Assembly (NCBI RefSeq): GCF_014698115.1
Contig: NZ_JACJSJ010000028.1
Span: forward strand, 22,367-86,366
Length of the DNA: 64,000 nt
Direction: 5' to 3'
Source of the DNA: Nostoc sp. FACHB-973
GTDB taxonomy: Bacteria; Cyanobacteriota; Cyanobacteriia; Cyanobacteriales; Nostocaceae
The position numbers and the translations under genes are program-made. Under the pieces are notes generated by a model. The model was given only the letters and a program-made list of their open reading frames with translations, did no database searches and was not told where the DNA came from. This document shows positions 34,736 to 43,425 of the stretch, piece after piece (within the stretch, counting starts at the first letter, position 1; each line of letters starts with the position of its first letter).

Positions 34736-35371
34736 ATGAAGATTCCTGCATTTGTTGGCAGCAGACAGAAAAAGCCAAAATCACCAAAGCGAAAATTGAA
34801 AATCCAAATCCCGCCGCTTTCTCGTTGGCATCCTGCTGTACGTAAGTTGACGGGTTGGATGATAACGGTTGGGTCTGTGCTGTTATGTTTATTGTTGTTG
34901 CCAACCCGCCTCCCAGGTATGGAATTATTGGGAATTGGACCAAACTGGCTATTAATTTGGGTGGTGGCTTGGAGTGTGAAGCGCACAATGTTTGCGGGAG
35001 CATTGGCAGGTATAATTTTGGGGCTACTTCAAGATGGAATGACATCACCTTACCCTACTCATGCCCTCAGTTTAGGTATAGTGGGACTTCTGACTGGTTT
35101 ACTCCAGAAACAGCGCTTTATGGAAGAGGATTTTATTTCTATTGCTGTAATTGTCTTTGTGATGGCAGTTTTGGGAGAAACTATCTTTGGGTTGCAATTA
35201 AGTTTTACAGGCGATGCCCACGGCGGGCACAGTCTACGCCAAGTCGGAGATATTTGGACATATTATCAACGTGTCGCTCTTGCTTCTGCGATTCTTAGTA
35301 GTCTCTGGGGACCTGTGGTTTATTATCCCCTGAATCTTTGGTGGCAACGGATGAAATTATTGGAGCAATAG
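34736..35371 (+). CDS. mreD: Rod shape-determining protein MreD
   Basis: This 211-residue protein has a basic Lys/Arg-rich start (about 1-30), then five or six membrane helices, with GIGPNWLLIWVVAWSVKRTMFAGALAGIILGLLQDGMTS as the family core and TYYQRVALASAILSSLWGPVVYYPLN at the end. MreD works with MreC and MreB in cell elongation. It is 25 bases after mreC and closes the operon, converging on the MOSC gene with only 30 bases between. Confidence 0.92.
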   Translation: MKIPAFVGSRQKKPKSPKRKLKIQIPPLSRWHPAVRKLTGWMITVGSVLLCLLLLPTRLPGMELLGIGPNWLLIWVVAWSVKRTMFAGALAGIILGLLQDGMTSPYPTHALSLGIVGLLTGLLQKQRFMEEDFISIAVIVFVMAVLGETIFGLQLSFTGDAHGGHSLRQVGDIWTYYQRVALASAILSSLWGPVVYYPLNLWWQRMKLLEQ

Positions 35372-35401
35372 TTGATGAGGGGAGGATCAAAACCCCATAG
35401 C

Positions 35402-36043
35402 TTAATGCTCTGGTTCGATTTGCTGTTGGAAGTAAGTTCGCAAACCATCTGCCAAAGCTGGAACCTGAACAGCGCGACGTACTAAATTGTCATCGGCTTC
35501 ACGCACGTAGATTTGTACAATATCGGCAACTGTGACATTGTTTTCATCCCGACTCACCAGTTTGATCTCATCTCCTACACCAATTTCACCTTCAAGGACT
35601 ACTGAAAAGTAAATGCCGCTCAAACGGCTGTTGAGAAACCGTTTAACCATATCATCGCGCCCAAACTTGAGATTGAGCTTGAAACAGGGAAACCGTGGCT
35701 GCGTCACCATCACAACAGCCGTGCCAATGCTAAAGCGATCGCCGATATTCACTTCCGTTTCCGACAAGCCCTCAATCGTTAGGTTTTCGCCAAACGCACC
35801 CCAAGGCAAGTCCTCATCTGGTAACTCCTGCCGCCAGTAAGTATAATGCTCCATTGGATAAGCGTAAACCGCTTTTTCGGCACCCCCGTGAACGGTCAAA
35901 TCTGCCTGTCGATCTCCATCTAGATTGAGCGATCGCAGCATTACTCTTCCATTCACGGGCTGCTTAAAAATGCTAGTTGTGACAGACTTTTTCTTCCAAC
36001 TCACTTCACGCGGCAGTCCAACGCAAACAGAAATCAATTTCAT
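35402..36043 (-). CDS. MOSC domain-containing protein (YiiM-like)
   Basis: This 213-residue protein is a stand-alone MOSC protein of the YiiM type. MOSC domains handle the molybdenum cofactor or sulfur transfer. It starts MKLISVCVGLPREVSWKKKSVTTSIFKQPV, has HGGAEKAVYAYPMEHYTYWRQEL, FGENLTIEGLSETEVNIGDRFSIG, and the conserved Cys in TQPRFPCFKLNLKFGRDDMVKRF, the likely metal or sulfur ligand. Its actual substrate (for example N-hydroxylated compounds) cannot be judged here. It starts at an ATG and is convergent with mreD. Confidence 0.9.
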   Translation of the reverse strand: MKLISVCVGLPREVSWKKKSVTTSIFKQPVNGRVMLRSLNLDGDRQADLTVHGGAEKAVYAYPMEHYTYWRQELPDEDLPWGAFGENLTIEGLSETEVNIGDRFSIGTAVVMVTQPRFPCFKLNLKFGRDDMVKRFLNSRLSGIYFSVVLEGEIGVGDEIKLVSRDENNVTVADIVQIYVREADDNLVRRAVQVPALADGLRTYFQQQIEPEH

Positions 36044-36221
36044 AGAGCAACCTCAATAGTACTTAGGAGCAGCCTAAGAAGCCCGCGATCGCTATCGATC
36101 GCAATTTGCTTTCTGCCGCTTAATCTTAACCCGAACTCACGTTATGTTAGCGATCGCTACTTGGATTTATTACTACATGATAAATTAAGTGTTATTTCAG
36201 TTTTCAGTCTCGCTTGCATCT

Positions 36222-37136
36222 TTATTCCTTGAGAAAAGCATCAAACGTCAACCTATGTGGTAGTGAAGTTTGTGCGCCTGGTTTTGTGGCGGCTAAAGCA
36301 CCTGCTGCTGCACCCCAAACAACTGCCTGATGTAAGGACATTCCTTCAAAAAGTGCCGCTGCTAAACCGCCATTGAAAGCGTCGCCAGCAGCTACTGTGT
36401 CAACTACATCAACTGGAAATGCAGGTACAAAAAACTTTTCTTGGGCAGTTGCACAAAAAACACCCTTAGCACCGAGTTTGACGATCGCACATTTCACTCC
36501 CCGTTGCAATAAAATCTCACCTGCCTGAGCGGCTGTTTCCTCTCCATCCACAGCAAAACCCACCAACTGCCCAGCCTCCACTTCATTGGGTGTGATAATG
36601 TCTACCAATGGATAAAGTTCTGCGGGTAAATCAGATTGTGCAGGTGCCGGGTCAAGAATGACTTTGATGTTTGCGCTTCTGGCTGCTTTAGCTGCTGCAA
36701 CCACCGCAGAAATCGGAATTTCTAATTGCAAAAGTAGTGCTGTAGCTTCTGGTAATAAGTTTGATAACCGTTGCACATCTTCCTGATTGACGCGTCCATT
36801 TGCACCAGGAATCACAACGATTTGATTTTCTCCAGTCTGACTAACGGTGATAATGGCGACTCCAGAACTAACATTTTCATCAACGAAAACATTGTTTGTC
36901 TGCACACCAGATGCTTGCAAATTGTTAACAAGTTCTACACCAAAATTATCTGCACCAACACGCCCTACCATTTGCACAGGAATTCCCAATCTAGCGAGTG
37001 CTACAGCTTGATTGGCTCCTTTACCTCCCGAAACTTGAAAAAAGTTTTCTCCGAGTAAGGTTTCTCCACCGACTGGTAACCGGGGTGCTGTGGCTACCAA
37101 GTCTATATTGATGCTGCCAAAAACGATAATGGTCAT
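36222..37136 (-). CDS. rbsK: Ribokinase (PfkB family)
   Basis: Ribokinase phosphorylates D-ribose with ATP. The 304-residue protein has the PfkB signature 1 region GGKGANQAVALARLG (near residue 38) and signature 2 with the catalytic Asp in VVDTVAAGDAFNGGLAAALFEG (near residue 250). The start MTIIVFGSINIDLVATAPRLPVGGET is typical for RbsK. No ribose transporter or rbsD lies next to it, so it may act in nucleoside recycling. Other PfkB sugar kinases are the alternative, but GxxxNQAVA favours ribokinase. Confidence 0.88.
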   Translation of the reverse strand: MTIIVFGSINIDLVATAPRLPVGGETLLGENFFQVSGGKGANQAVALARLGIPVQMVGRVGADNFGVELVNNLQASGVQTNNVFVDENVSSGVAIITVSQTGENQIVVIPGANGRVNQEDVQRLSNLLPEATALLLQLEIPISAVVAAAKAARSANIKVILDPAPAQSDLPAELYPLVDIITPNEVEAGQLVGFAVDGEETAAQAGEILLQRGVKCAIVKLGAKGVFCATAQEKFFVPAFPVDVVDTVAAGDAFNGGLAAALFEGMSLHQAVVWGAAAGALAATKPGAQTSLPHRLTFDAFLKE

Positions 37137-37209
37137 AATTTAGGGAAGTTACTAAAATTTAACTAAAAGATATTGAATTTAGATATAAAATTTCGAGATA
37201 ACGTTAGAA

Positions 37210-38238
37210 TCAAAAGCCATCATCCCGATCTTCACCAGCTGTTAAAGTTATACGCATACTGTAACGAGGAGGTAAAAAGTCAAAATCTGGTGCTCTGCCA
37301 TTAGTATCCCTTCCCGTTGCAACTAATTTTGTAAATTCTTCGCAAGAGCATCCTTTACCTAATACCATCATTTCAACAACTATGAACCAAGGTAAAGAGC
37401 TTTGATATATGTCGATTATATCTACAACTGCTTGTAGAGTAAATGGTAATAGCTTTTGCTGATTTTTCTGACTTTTATTACTCATAATTGCCTGTTCAAT
37501 AGCTATCTCTTGTATGTTTTTGAGAGAAACAATTAAGCTACCCATTGACAAAATTGTGAATTCACTATCCGTATCATAAAGTTCACGATATTGATGCAGC
37601 CTTGGGGCATTATCAAGGATAGAAATAGTATCCTTGAAGAACTGGCAATGTAAAATTTTGTCTTTTTCATTTTTAGTAAAATCTGCAAAAATAGGATTGT
37701 ATAGTAGATATTTTCCGCATTCACTACAACCATATCTGTTTTCAAAGTATTCTATTAGCTGTTCAAATTTTTCATGTTGTTGTTGCTTAAAAGAATCATA
37801 TTTAGATACAAGAGAGTATTTATTTGACTTATCAAAAAATAATCTTTTAGCTTGAAAAAGCATACCCTTTTTAAAATTATATGTAGAGTCAATGTTATCC
37901 TTGTACTCTATGATAATTCCTAAATCTGATTGAGTGAAATGCCCTTCTTGATACTTATTGTAGCTTGTAGTTTCTAACGTTATTTCTGCTTTCAGCAAGC
38001 TGCCACTCTTTTCCAAATCTCTATTGAGATCAGCAATGCTATAGGGTAGTTGATGCAATTGCGAACCTCTATGATCTAACAGTTCACAGAGTATCGAAGT
38101 TAAATGTTCTTCATCGGGGCAAAAACCCAATGAATACCTTTGGCAAAGTATTTGATCTATGCTTCTAAAATACTTAAAGAAAAATTTTATATCTCTCGGT
38201 GTAAGAACAGGAATCCCAGGTGGTTTATAAGTATGGGT
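37210..38238 (-). CDS. Orphan protein of unknown function with a possible PD-(D/E)XK nuclease core
   Basis: I do not recognise the family. The 342-residue product has, in order, an N-terminal helical part with an acidic helix (CPDEEHLTSILCELL, Glu45/46), then SDLGIIIEY with Asp106 and KKGMLFQAKRLF with Gln130 and Lys132. The spacing E...D...QxK resembles Mrr-like PD-(D/E)XK nucleases. A CxxC (YGCSECGKYLLY) follows near residue 180, then a helical C-terminal half. It is more AT-rich than its neighbours, has no operon partner, and lies between unrelated genes, which suggests transfer. The frame is open to a TTG at 38331; ATG 38238 is the first ATG with a purine-rich upstream. Confidence 0.7.
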   Translation of the reverse strand, partial: THTYKPPGIPVLTPRDIKFFFKYFRSIDQILCQRYSLGFCPDEEHLTSILCELLDHRGSQLHQLPYSIADLNRDLEKSGSLLKAEITLETTSYNKYQEGHFTQSDLGIIIEYKDNIDSTYNFKKGMLFQAKRLFFDKSNKYSLVSKYDSFKQQQHEKFEQLIEYFENRYGCSECGKYLLYNPIFADFTKNEKDKILHCQFFKDTISILDNAPRLHQYRELYDTDSEFTILSMGSLIVSLKNIQEIAIEQAIMSNKSQKNQQKLLPFTLQAVVDIIDIYQSSLPWFIVVEMMVLGKGCSCEEFTKLVATGRDTNGRAPDFDFLPPRYSMRITLTAGEDRDDGF

Positions 38239-38507
38239 CATAAGATTTTCTCTTAAATACTGAAATTGATCATTTTTGTATCCAACAATACCATAGTAGT
38301 TTATGGGTAAACCCCGACCTTTAAAGTCCAATCATTCTAAACGTCTCAGCATAGCGAATGAGCTTTGATGGTCAAAATTTGAGAATGCCTCAAAATGTGT
38401 AGTTTGCCGCCCTAGACATCGCCTTTTCCATCTCACCCACTTCCAACAAGCTATACTGCCAAATAGCGCTTAACAAATCTTAAAAACCATCATTGCAAAC
38501 ATAGGAT

Positions 38508-40049
38508 ATGCAAAACACAGATGTAGTTGTCATCGGTAGCGGTATTGGCGGTTTAAGTTGTGCTGCTCTTTTGGCACGATATGGCTTTGATGTGATAGTC
38601 TGCGAAAGTCATTCCATACCTGGTGGTGCCGCCCACGCTTTTGAGCGCAATGGTTTCAAATTTGACTGTGGCCCGTCTCTCTACTCTGGACTGTCTTACA
38701 GTCCCTCTGCCAACCCCCTGCGGCAAGTCCTGGACGCCATTGGCTCTGAATTACCATGCGTCACCTACGATACTTGGGGTTGTTTTCTGCCAGAAGGTTA
38801 TTTTGACACGTCAGTTGGGGCTGAGCAATTTTCTGAAGTGTTGATGAAATTGCGTGGTGGTAATGCTGTCGCCGAATGGCAGCAACTCCAGCGCGTTATG
38901 GAACCACTGGCGAGTGCAGCAACCGCTATGTCACCGGCAGCATTACGCTTTGATTTGGGTGCAGTTCAAACTGTGGGACGATTTGCCCCTTCTCTACTAA
39001 AACATACTGGAAATATCATCAAGTTGACTGGCTCTTTCAGCCGGATTATGGATGATGTTGTCAAAGACCAATTTACGCAAAATTGGCTGAATTTGCTGTG
39101 TTTTCTACTTTCGGGGCTGCCAGCAGATGGCACGATCGCCGCAGAGGTAGCATTTATGTTTGCTGACTGGTATAAAGCAGGGGCAATGCTTGACTATCCG
39201 ATTGGTGGTAGTGGTGCTTTAGTTGACGCCCTTGTACAAGGATTAGAGCGTCATGGTGGTCAGATAAAACTAGGCGCACATGTCCAAGAAGTGCTGGTGG
39301 AAGGTAATCGGGCGGTGGGTGTGCGTTTGCGCGATCGCCAAGAAATCCGCGCACGTAAGGCAGTAATTTCTAATGCATCGGTTTGGGACACGCTGAAGCT
39401 GTTACCAGAAAAAGCAGTAGCAAAACAGTTCCGCGCTCAAAGACAGGCGACGCCTGAGTGTGATAGTTTCATGCATCTGCATCTAGGTATTGATGCCCAA
39501 GGATTACAGACAAATTTGCAATGTCATTACATCGTGGTAAATAATTGGGAACTGGGGGTAACAGCACCTCAAAATGTGGTGGTGATATCAATTCCTTCAA
39601 CTCTCGATTCATCTCTGGCACCACCAGGTAAGCATGTGATTCACGTTTATACTCCGGGGAATGAACCGTATGCTATTTGGCAGGGGATGGATAGAAGAAG
39701 TGAAGAATATGCCGAACAAAAGCGATCGCGTGCAGAAGTAATGTGGCAAGCGCTACAGCGGATTATTCCAGATATTCGCTCTCGTTGCGAAGTCACACTT
39801 GTTGGTACACCTCTAACCCACGAGCGTTTTCTACGTCGTCACCAAGGTTCATATGGCCCAGCAATTGCAGCGGGTTCTGGTATATTTCCCGGCCCCAGTA
39901 CTCCCCTACCAGGGCTGTTGTGCTGTGGAGATTCGACATTTCCCGGTATTGGTTTACCAGCAGTCGCCGCTAGTGGGATGATTGCCGCCAATACCCTTGC
40001 ACCTATTAACAAGCATTTAGAAATGCTTGAGGATATTAAGTGCATGTGA
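38508..40049 (+). CDS. FAD-dependent oxidoreductase, carotenoid isomerase (CrtISO)-like
   Basis: This 513-residue protein has the dinucleotide-binding motif VVVIGSGIGGLSCAALLARYGFDVIVCE at the start and the C-terminal phytoene-desaturase/CrtISO signature LPGLLCCGDSTFPGIGLPAVAASGMIAANTL. GGAAHAFERNGFKFDCGPSLYSGLS and the central region YPIGGSGALVDALVQGLERHGG also fit the CrtISO-related group. The substrate could be a carotenoid but is not fixed by the sequence, since several paralogues of this family exist in cyanobacteria. It starts at ATG 38508 and appears monocistronic. Confidence 0.85.
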   Translation: MQNTDVVVIGSGIGGLSCAALLARYGFDVIVCESHSIPGGAAHAFERNGFKFDCGPSLYSGLSYSPSANPLRQVLDAIGSELPCVTYDTWGCFLPEGYFDTSVGAEQFSEVLMKLRGGNAVAEWQQLQRVMEPLASAATAMSPAALRFDLGAVQTVGRFAPSLLKHTGNIIKLTGSFSRIMDDVVKDQFTQNWLNLLCFLLSGLPADGTIAAEVAFMFADWYKAGAMLDYPIGGSGALVDALVQGLERHGGQIKLGAHVQEVLVEGNRAVGVRLRDRQEIRARKAVISNASVWDTLKLLPEKAVAKQFRAQRQATPECDSFMHLHLGIDAQGLQTNLQCHYIVVNNWELGVTAPQNVVVISIPSTLDSSLAPPGKHVIHVYTPGNEPYAIWQGMDRRSEEYAEQKRSRAEVMWQALQRIIPDIRSRCEVTLVGTPLTHERFLRRHQGSYGPAIAAGSGIFPGPSTPLPGLLCCGDSTFPGIGLPAVAASGMIAANTLAPINKHLEMLEDIKCM

Positions 40050-40180
40050 ACTACTCCGCCGTAAGACGGACGGAGCTTCCCAATTCATCGGGAATAGCCT
40101 CTAGAACTCCGTAGTACTATAAGGTCTGACATTCCCTCCAAGGGCAGGAGTCCTGGTTCCCAAGACCCAAATCTTTTACC
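40048..40180. other. Structured sequence, possible IS200/IS605 end remnant or RNA
   Basis: The stretch contains nested hairpins: CTCCGCCGTAAGACGGACGGAG folds as CTCCG-CCGT-AAG-ACGG-A-CGGAG, and TTCCCAATTCATCGGGAA follows at once. A further pairing-rich part runs to GGGCAGGAGTCCTGGTTCCC. This looks like the folded ends left by IS200/IS605 transposons (the right end and guide RNA), but no tnpA or tnpB gene is present. The call is by form and memory of similar cyanobacterial sequences only. Confidence 0.35.
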
Positions 40181-40629
40181 CTGAGCGTAGTCGTTCGCGG
40201 AGCGTTTCTAAGAGTTGGGTTTTCTTGCAACATATACCTATTAGCTTGGTTTTCGCTTATGGCATTGATGGTCAAGACCAAATAATCCTATCAGAAAATC
40301 TTCTCCCAAGGGGAGACGCCAAGGGCGATGGGGATTCGTCATCCATAAGCGTATTTGTTTTTGCTGACGCAAAAAAACAATACGCCTATGCCCTACTCAC
40401 CAAGAGCTCCCTATACCTAGAGTACATTGTTCGCGTTAGCGTCTCGCAGAGAAGGTGGGGACTTCCGCGACACGTTAAAAAGGAGAATTCAGAATTCAGA
40501 ATTTAGAATGAATATAGAATCAAGCGTGCTATGGATTTTTGATTTTTTGATTTTGTTCAAATTATAAAGCTTGAGTATCAAAGTCTTCTGACTTCTGACT
40601 CCTGAATTCTGACTCCTGACTCCCGAATT
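40181..40629. other. Spacer with dispersed repeat copies
   Basis: No gene is evident. It includes TCGTTCGCGGAGCGTTTCTAAGAG near 40190-40215 and the dispersed 16-mer GCGTCTCGCAGAGAAG at 40439-40454. An open frame at 40225-40506 crosses these repeats and is not a gene. Near 40590-40628 repeated CTGACTCCTGAATTCTGACTCC units occur just after the converging PEP-CTERM gene. Confidence 0.5.
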
Positions 40630-41316
40630 CTAATAAATGTATTTATTTTTTTGAGTACAAAATCTCGCTGCTAACAAAGCCGCACCCGCAGCCAAAATCG
40701 CTAAGGCGCTTCCAGGTTCGGGTACGGCAGCAACTTTAGCATCAATTCGTGCAGTTCCAGCAAACAAACCTGCTAAATTAGAGTCGCCAAGTCCTTGAGC
40801 AAACTCTGGAGAAATGAACAATTGAACATCAGCCAGAGTTAAAGTTAAATTATCTTGATCAAAGATCACTGATTGGGGATAGCTCAAGTCAAACAAAATT
40901 GGATTTTGAGGAGAAATTGTGTCTCTTAAAACAAGTCCGCTGGCATTAGGGACAGTACGTCCGGGAGCAAAACCAATTGAAAAGTTACCAACAGTAATTT
41001 GATCGTTGAAGGTAACAGTACCAGTATGCTCGATTGTACCGAATAGTGGAGTAAAACCGCCTTCGTCGCTGAAGGTGAAGTTGGTAGCCGAGTCGATTTG
41101 AAACCCAACTAAATAATCGCTAGGTATTGGTGGGACTGTATCCTGAGTGCCTGTGATGATTAGCCCGATATTTCTGAGAATATTTTCGTGGTCGCGATCT
41201 ATACTGGTGACTCCAGATTCCACTTTAAAAGTTGCAGCTTCTACTTGTATGGGTGCAATTGATATCAAAGCTGCTGTTGTACAACCAACAATTCCTGCAA
41301 TATGGAAAAAACGCAT
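40630..41316 (-). CDS. PEP-CTERM sorting domain protein
   Basis: This 228-residue exported protein has a signal peptide (about 1-27, ending QVEAA), a beta-rich body without a named domain, and a C-terminal PEP-CTERM signal: VPEPGSALAILAAGAALLAARFCTQKNK, which is the PEP motif, a membrane helix and a basic tail. Such proteins are sorted by an exosortase and linked to exopolysaccharide and surface. The body (SDYLVGFQIDSATNFTFSDEGGFTPLFGTI) gives no clue to a ligand. Starts at an ATG. Confidence 0.88.
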   Translation of the reverse strand: MRFFHIAGIVGCTTAALISIAPIQVEAATFKVESGVTSIDRDHENILRNIGLIITGTQDTVPPIPSDYLVGFQIDSATNFTFSDEGGFTPLFGTIEHTGTVTFNDQITVGNFSIGFAPGRTVPNASGLVLRDTISPQNPILFDLSYPQSVIFDQDNLTLTLADVQLFISPEFAQGLGDSNLAGLFAGTARIDAKVAAVPEPGSALAILAAGAALLAARFCTQKNKYIY

Positions 41317-42384
41317 ATATCCTCTTTATTTTCTGTGCCTAATTTTAGATAATTCAACGATTTTGTGTTGAAAATAATATTTTCAAAATTTAGATTGCAT
41401 TTTCAAACTCAAGAGATTCTACGAATTTTTTGCATTTTACCTTATTTTCTTAATTCTTAAACTCTTTTGATATTTTTTGCATTTTCTATCTTCACTTTCC
41501 AATCAAAGTTTATTCTCTAACTAGATCAGCGTTTAACTGGCTGCTCAGAATATGGATGCATAGATGTAATGATGAGTTTGCATCAATATTCATAGATGCT
41601 TGCCCATTGTTTTTATAGAGTACCATATTTTTTGAAAAGTCTATAATTAAATCCCCAATTTAATCTTATGAGTTGGCTATTGCTAGTTAAAATTTACCCT
41701 GGAAAGAGGAAAATGATATCGTTTTTAAAGTTAAAATAAAGTTATCGTCAATTTAATAGCATATTTTAATTCGTCCAGTGCAAATTTGAAAGTCAATGAC
41801 GTGGGGATAAATAAACATCACTAATCATGATTGAGTATAAAGCTTGATAAATAAAGCATTAGAAGTAATAACTTAGCAGAAGATAGTTATGTTTAATGGG
41901 GTCCAATTACTATTATTTAGCTCTCAGCCTACTATTGTGATGTAATTAAAAATAAGTTTTAGCTTTCATTATTGAGAAGTTTAGGTTAAGAACTGAAGTG
42001 ATATCTGACAGTTCAGTACTAGATCCATAAGACATAGGAGTGAAAATTAATTGTGCATTACACAAAACCCTTGGTAGAGGCGAACAGCGCTAACCTTCGG
42101 GTTCCGTTTTAGCGGTACGCAGTTACATTATTTGACCAGATGTCTATAGACCCAGCGATCGAGGTAGACTACATACACTACAGCTTTCGATGTTCTGGAA
42201 GTGCGGCGTGTGTTATGCGGTTATGTTGGGCATTCTGAGAGATTTTTGCTGCGTTAGGGGTAAAGCGTATTGCTAACCCCCTACTCTCTACTTGCTTTTT
42301 TGGATGGAAGTATCAATTTTCTAATTGACAGACACTCGCCAAAAGGATATACCATATAGTGCATCCTACGCAAACCGTTGTTTT
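41317..42384. other. Long AT-rich spacer
   Basis: Just over 1 kb without a gene I can support. The first 700 bases are very AT-rich and may hold long leader or promoter sequence for the PEP-CTERM gene. Around 42075-42260 base composition becomes more balanced (CTTCGGGTTCCGTTTTAGCGGTACGCAG, then TTATGCGGTTATGTTGGGCATTCTGAGAG), which looks like remains of older coding or repeat DNA that I could not identify. Confidence 0.5.
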
Positions 42385-42765
42385 ATGCCTAGTGTTGAAC
42401 CTGACGAAAACCGAGAGCATCGCATTCAAACAGAGATCATTGTAGATGCTGAAGATAAAGAAGACCGGGCTATGGGTTGGTACTATTACCTCGAAGAAAC
42501 TCTGAATTTTCCGTTTATGGCTAAATGGACTAAGAAGGGGCGCAAATCCGCTTCTGTGGAAGAGAAACAAGTAGAAGTACTGGGAATGGCACCGGATGAT
42601 GAGTGCTTAAAGGATATGTTTGTAGAAGTCGCTGATATTAATGGTAAGGATGATGATGTATATTCTGCAAAGTTATCTGAAATAGTAGCCATTGATGCTG
42701 ACAGTGAAACGATTGAAGCGATCGCAGACTGGCTCTATTGGATTGCTAGAGGATATAAATTCTAA
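42385..42765 (+). CDS. CcbP-type calcium-binding protein
   Basis: This 126-residue acidic protein has the CcbP (PF11535-type) pattern: RIQTEIIVDAEDKEDRAMGWYYYLEETLNFPFMAKW near the start and VEVLGMAPDDECLKDMFVEV in the middle, ending AIADWLYWIARGYKF. In Anabaena, CcbP binds Ca2+ and is removed during heterocyst differentiation, letting free calcium rise. I chose ATG 42385; a TTG at 42325 would add 20 residues not seen in the family. No regulatory site is evident. This could be a second CcbP paralogue rather than the classic one; the sequence alone does not settle this. Confidence 0.82.
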   Translation: MPSVEPDENREHRIQTEIIVDAEDKEDRAMGWYYYLEETLNFPFMAKWTKKGRKSASVEEKQVEVLGMAPDDECLKDMFVEVADINGKDDDVYSAKLSEIVAIDADSETIEAIADWLYWIARGYKF

Positions 42766-42768
42766 ATT

Positions 42769-43329
42769 CTACGATAAATTCCGAATCACGCGACAAGGAT
42801 TGCCAGCAGCAATCACATTTTCAGGTATATCTTTAGTAACTACACTACCAGCACCAATGGTTGTGCGATCGCCAATAGTTACACCTGGACAAATAATTGC
42901 ACCGCCACCAATCCAGACATTATTACCAATCTTAATTGGGGCTGCTAGTTCTCTACCAGAAAGGCGAGTTTCGGGTTCTGTAGGATGATAAGCAGTATAA
43001 ATTTGCACGTAAGGGGCGCATAACACATGATCGCCAATGTGAACTGTATTACAGTCTAAAATTACACAGCCATAGTTCATGTATAATTTATCGCCAGCGA
43101 AAATATTACTACCATAGTCACAGTGAAAAGGTGGTACGATTACAACTTTTTGACCTACTTTTCCAAATAATTCCTGCAAAATTTGTTGTCGTTGTTCTTG
43201 CTGTTCTTCGGTTGTAGAATTGTAGTTTCGCAACAGACAACTAGCTCGTTTATGTTCGGCAGCTAGTTCAGGATCTTCTGCAAAATATAACTCGCCTGCG
43301 AGCATTTTCTGTTTTTCGGTTTTTTCCAT
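42769..43329 (-). CDS. Maltose/galactoside O-acetyltransferase family protein (left-handed beta helix)
   Basis: This 186-residue protein has the N-terminal maltose-acetyltransferase domain (MEKTEKQKMLAGELYFAEDPELAAEHKRA, about 1-55) and then hexapeptide repeats making a left-handed beta helix, with the catalytic His in TAYHPTEPETR and the acetyl-CoA site IGGGAIICPGVTIGDRTTIGAGSVVTKDIP. Members acetylate sugars such as maltose or Nod-factor-type glycans using acetyl-CoA. I chose ATG 43329; an ATT upstream is not needed. It converges on the CcbP gene with 3 bases between the stops. Confidence 0.92.
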   Translation of the reverse strand: MEKTEKQKMLAGELYFAEDPELAAEHKRASCLLRNYNSTTEEQQEQRQQILQELFGKVGQKVVIVPPFHCDYGSNIFAGDKLYMNYGCVILDCNTVHIGDHVLCAPYVQIYTAYHPTEPETRLSGRELAAPIKIGNNVWIGGGAIICPGVTIGDRTTIGAGSVVTKDIPENVIAAGNPCRVIRNLS

Positions 43330-43369
43330 AGTTTGCACATTAATCAATAGACCTGCCTTGAAAATATCT

Positions 43370-43425
43370 TTTTCCCAGTCCCCAATCCCCAGTCCCCAGT
43401 CCCTATTTTCAAGGCAGGTATAATA
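43370..43425. repeat. Short tandem repeat with flanking inverted repeat
   Basis: CCAGTCC/CCAATCC units at about 43375-43403. ACCTGCCTTGAAAATA at 43351-43366 and its complement TATTTTCAAGGCAGGT at 43404-43419 flank the repeat, giving a 16-bp stem that could end the cyclase transcript. Confidence 0.8.

Noticed and set aside
40225..40506. 93-codon open frame after the CrtISO-like gene
   Set aside because: It crosses two dispersed non-coding repeats and has no family resemblance.
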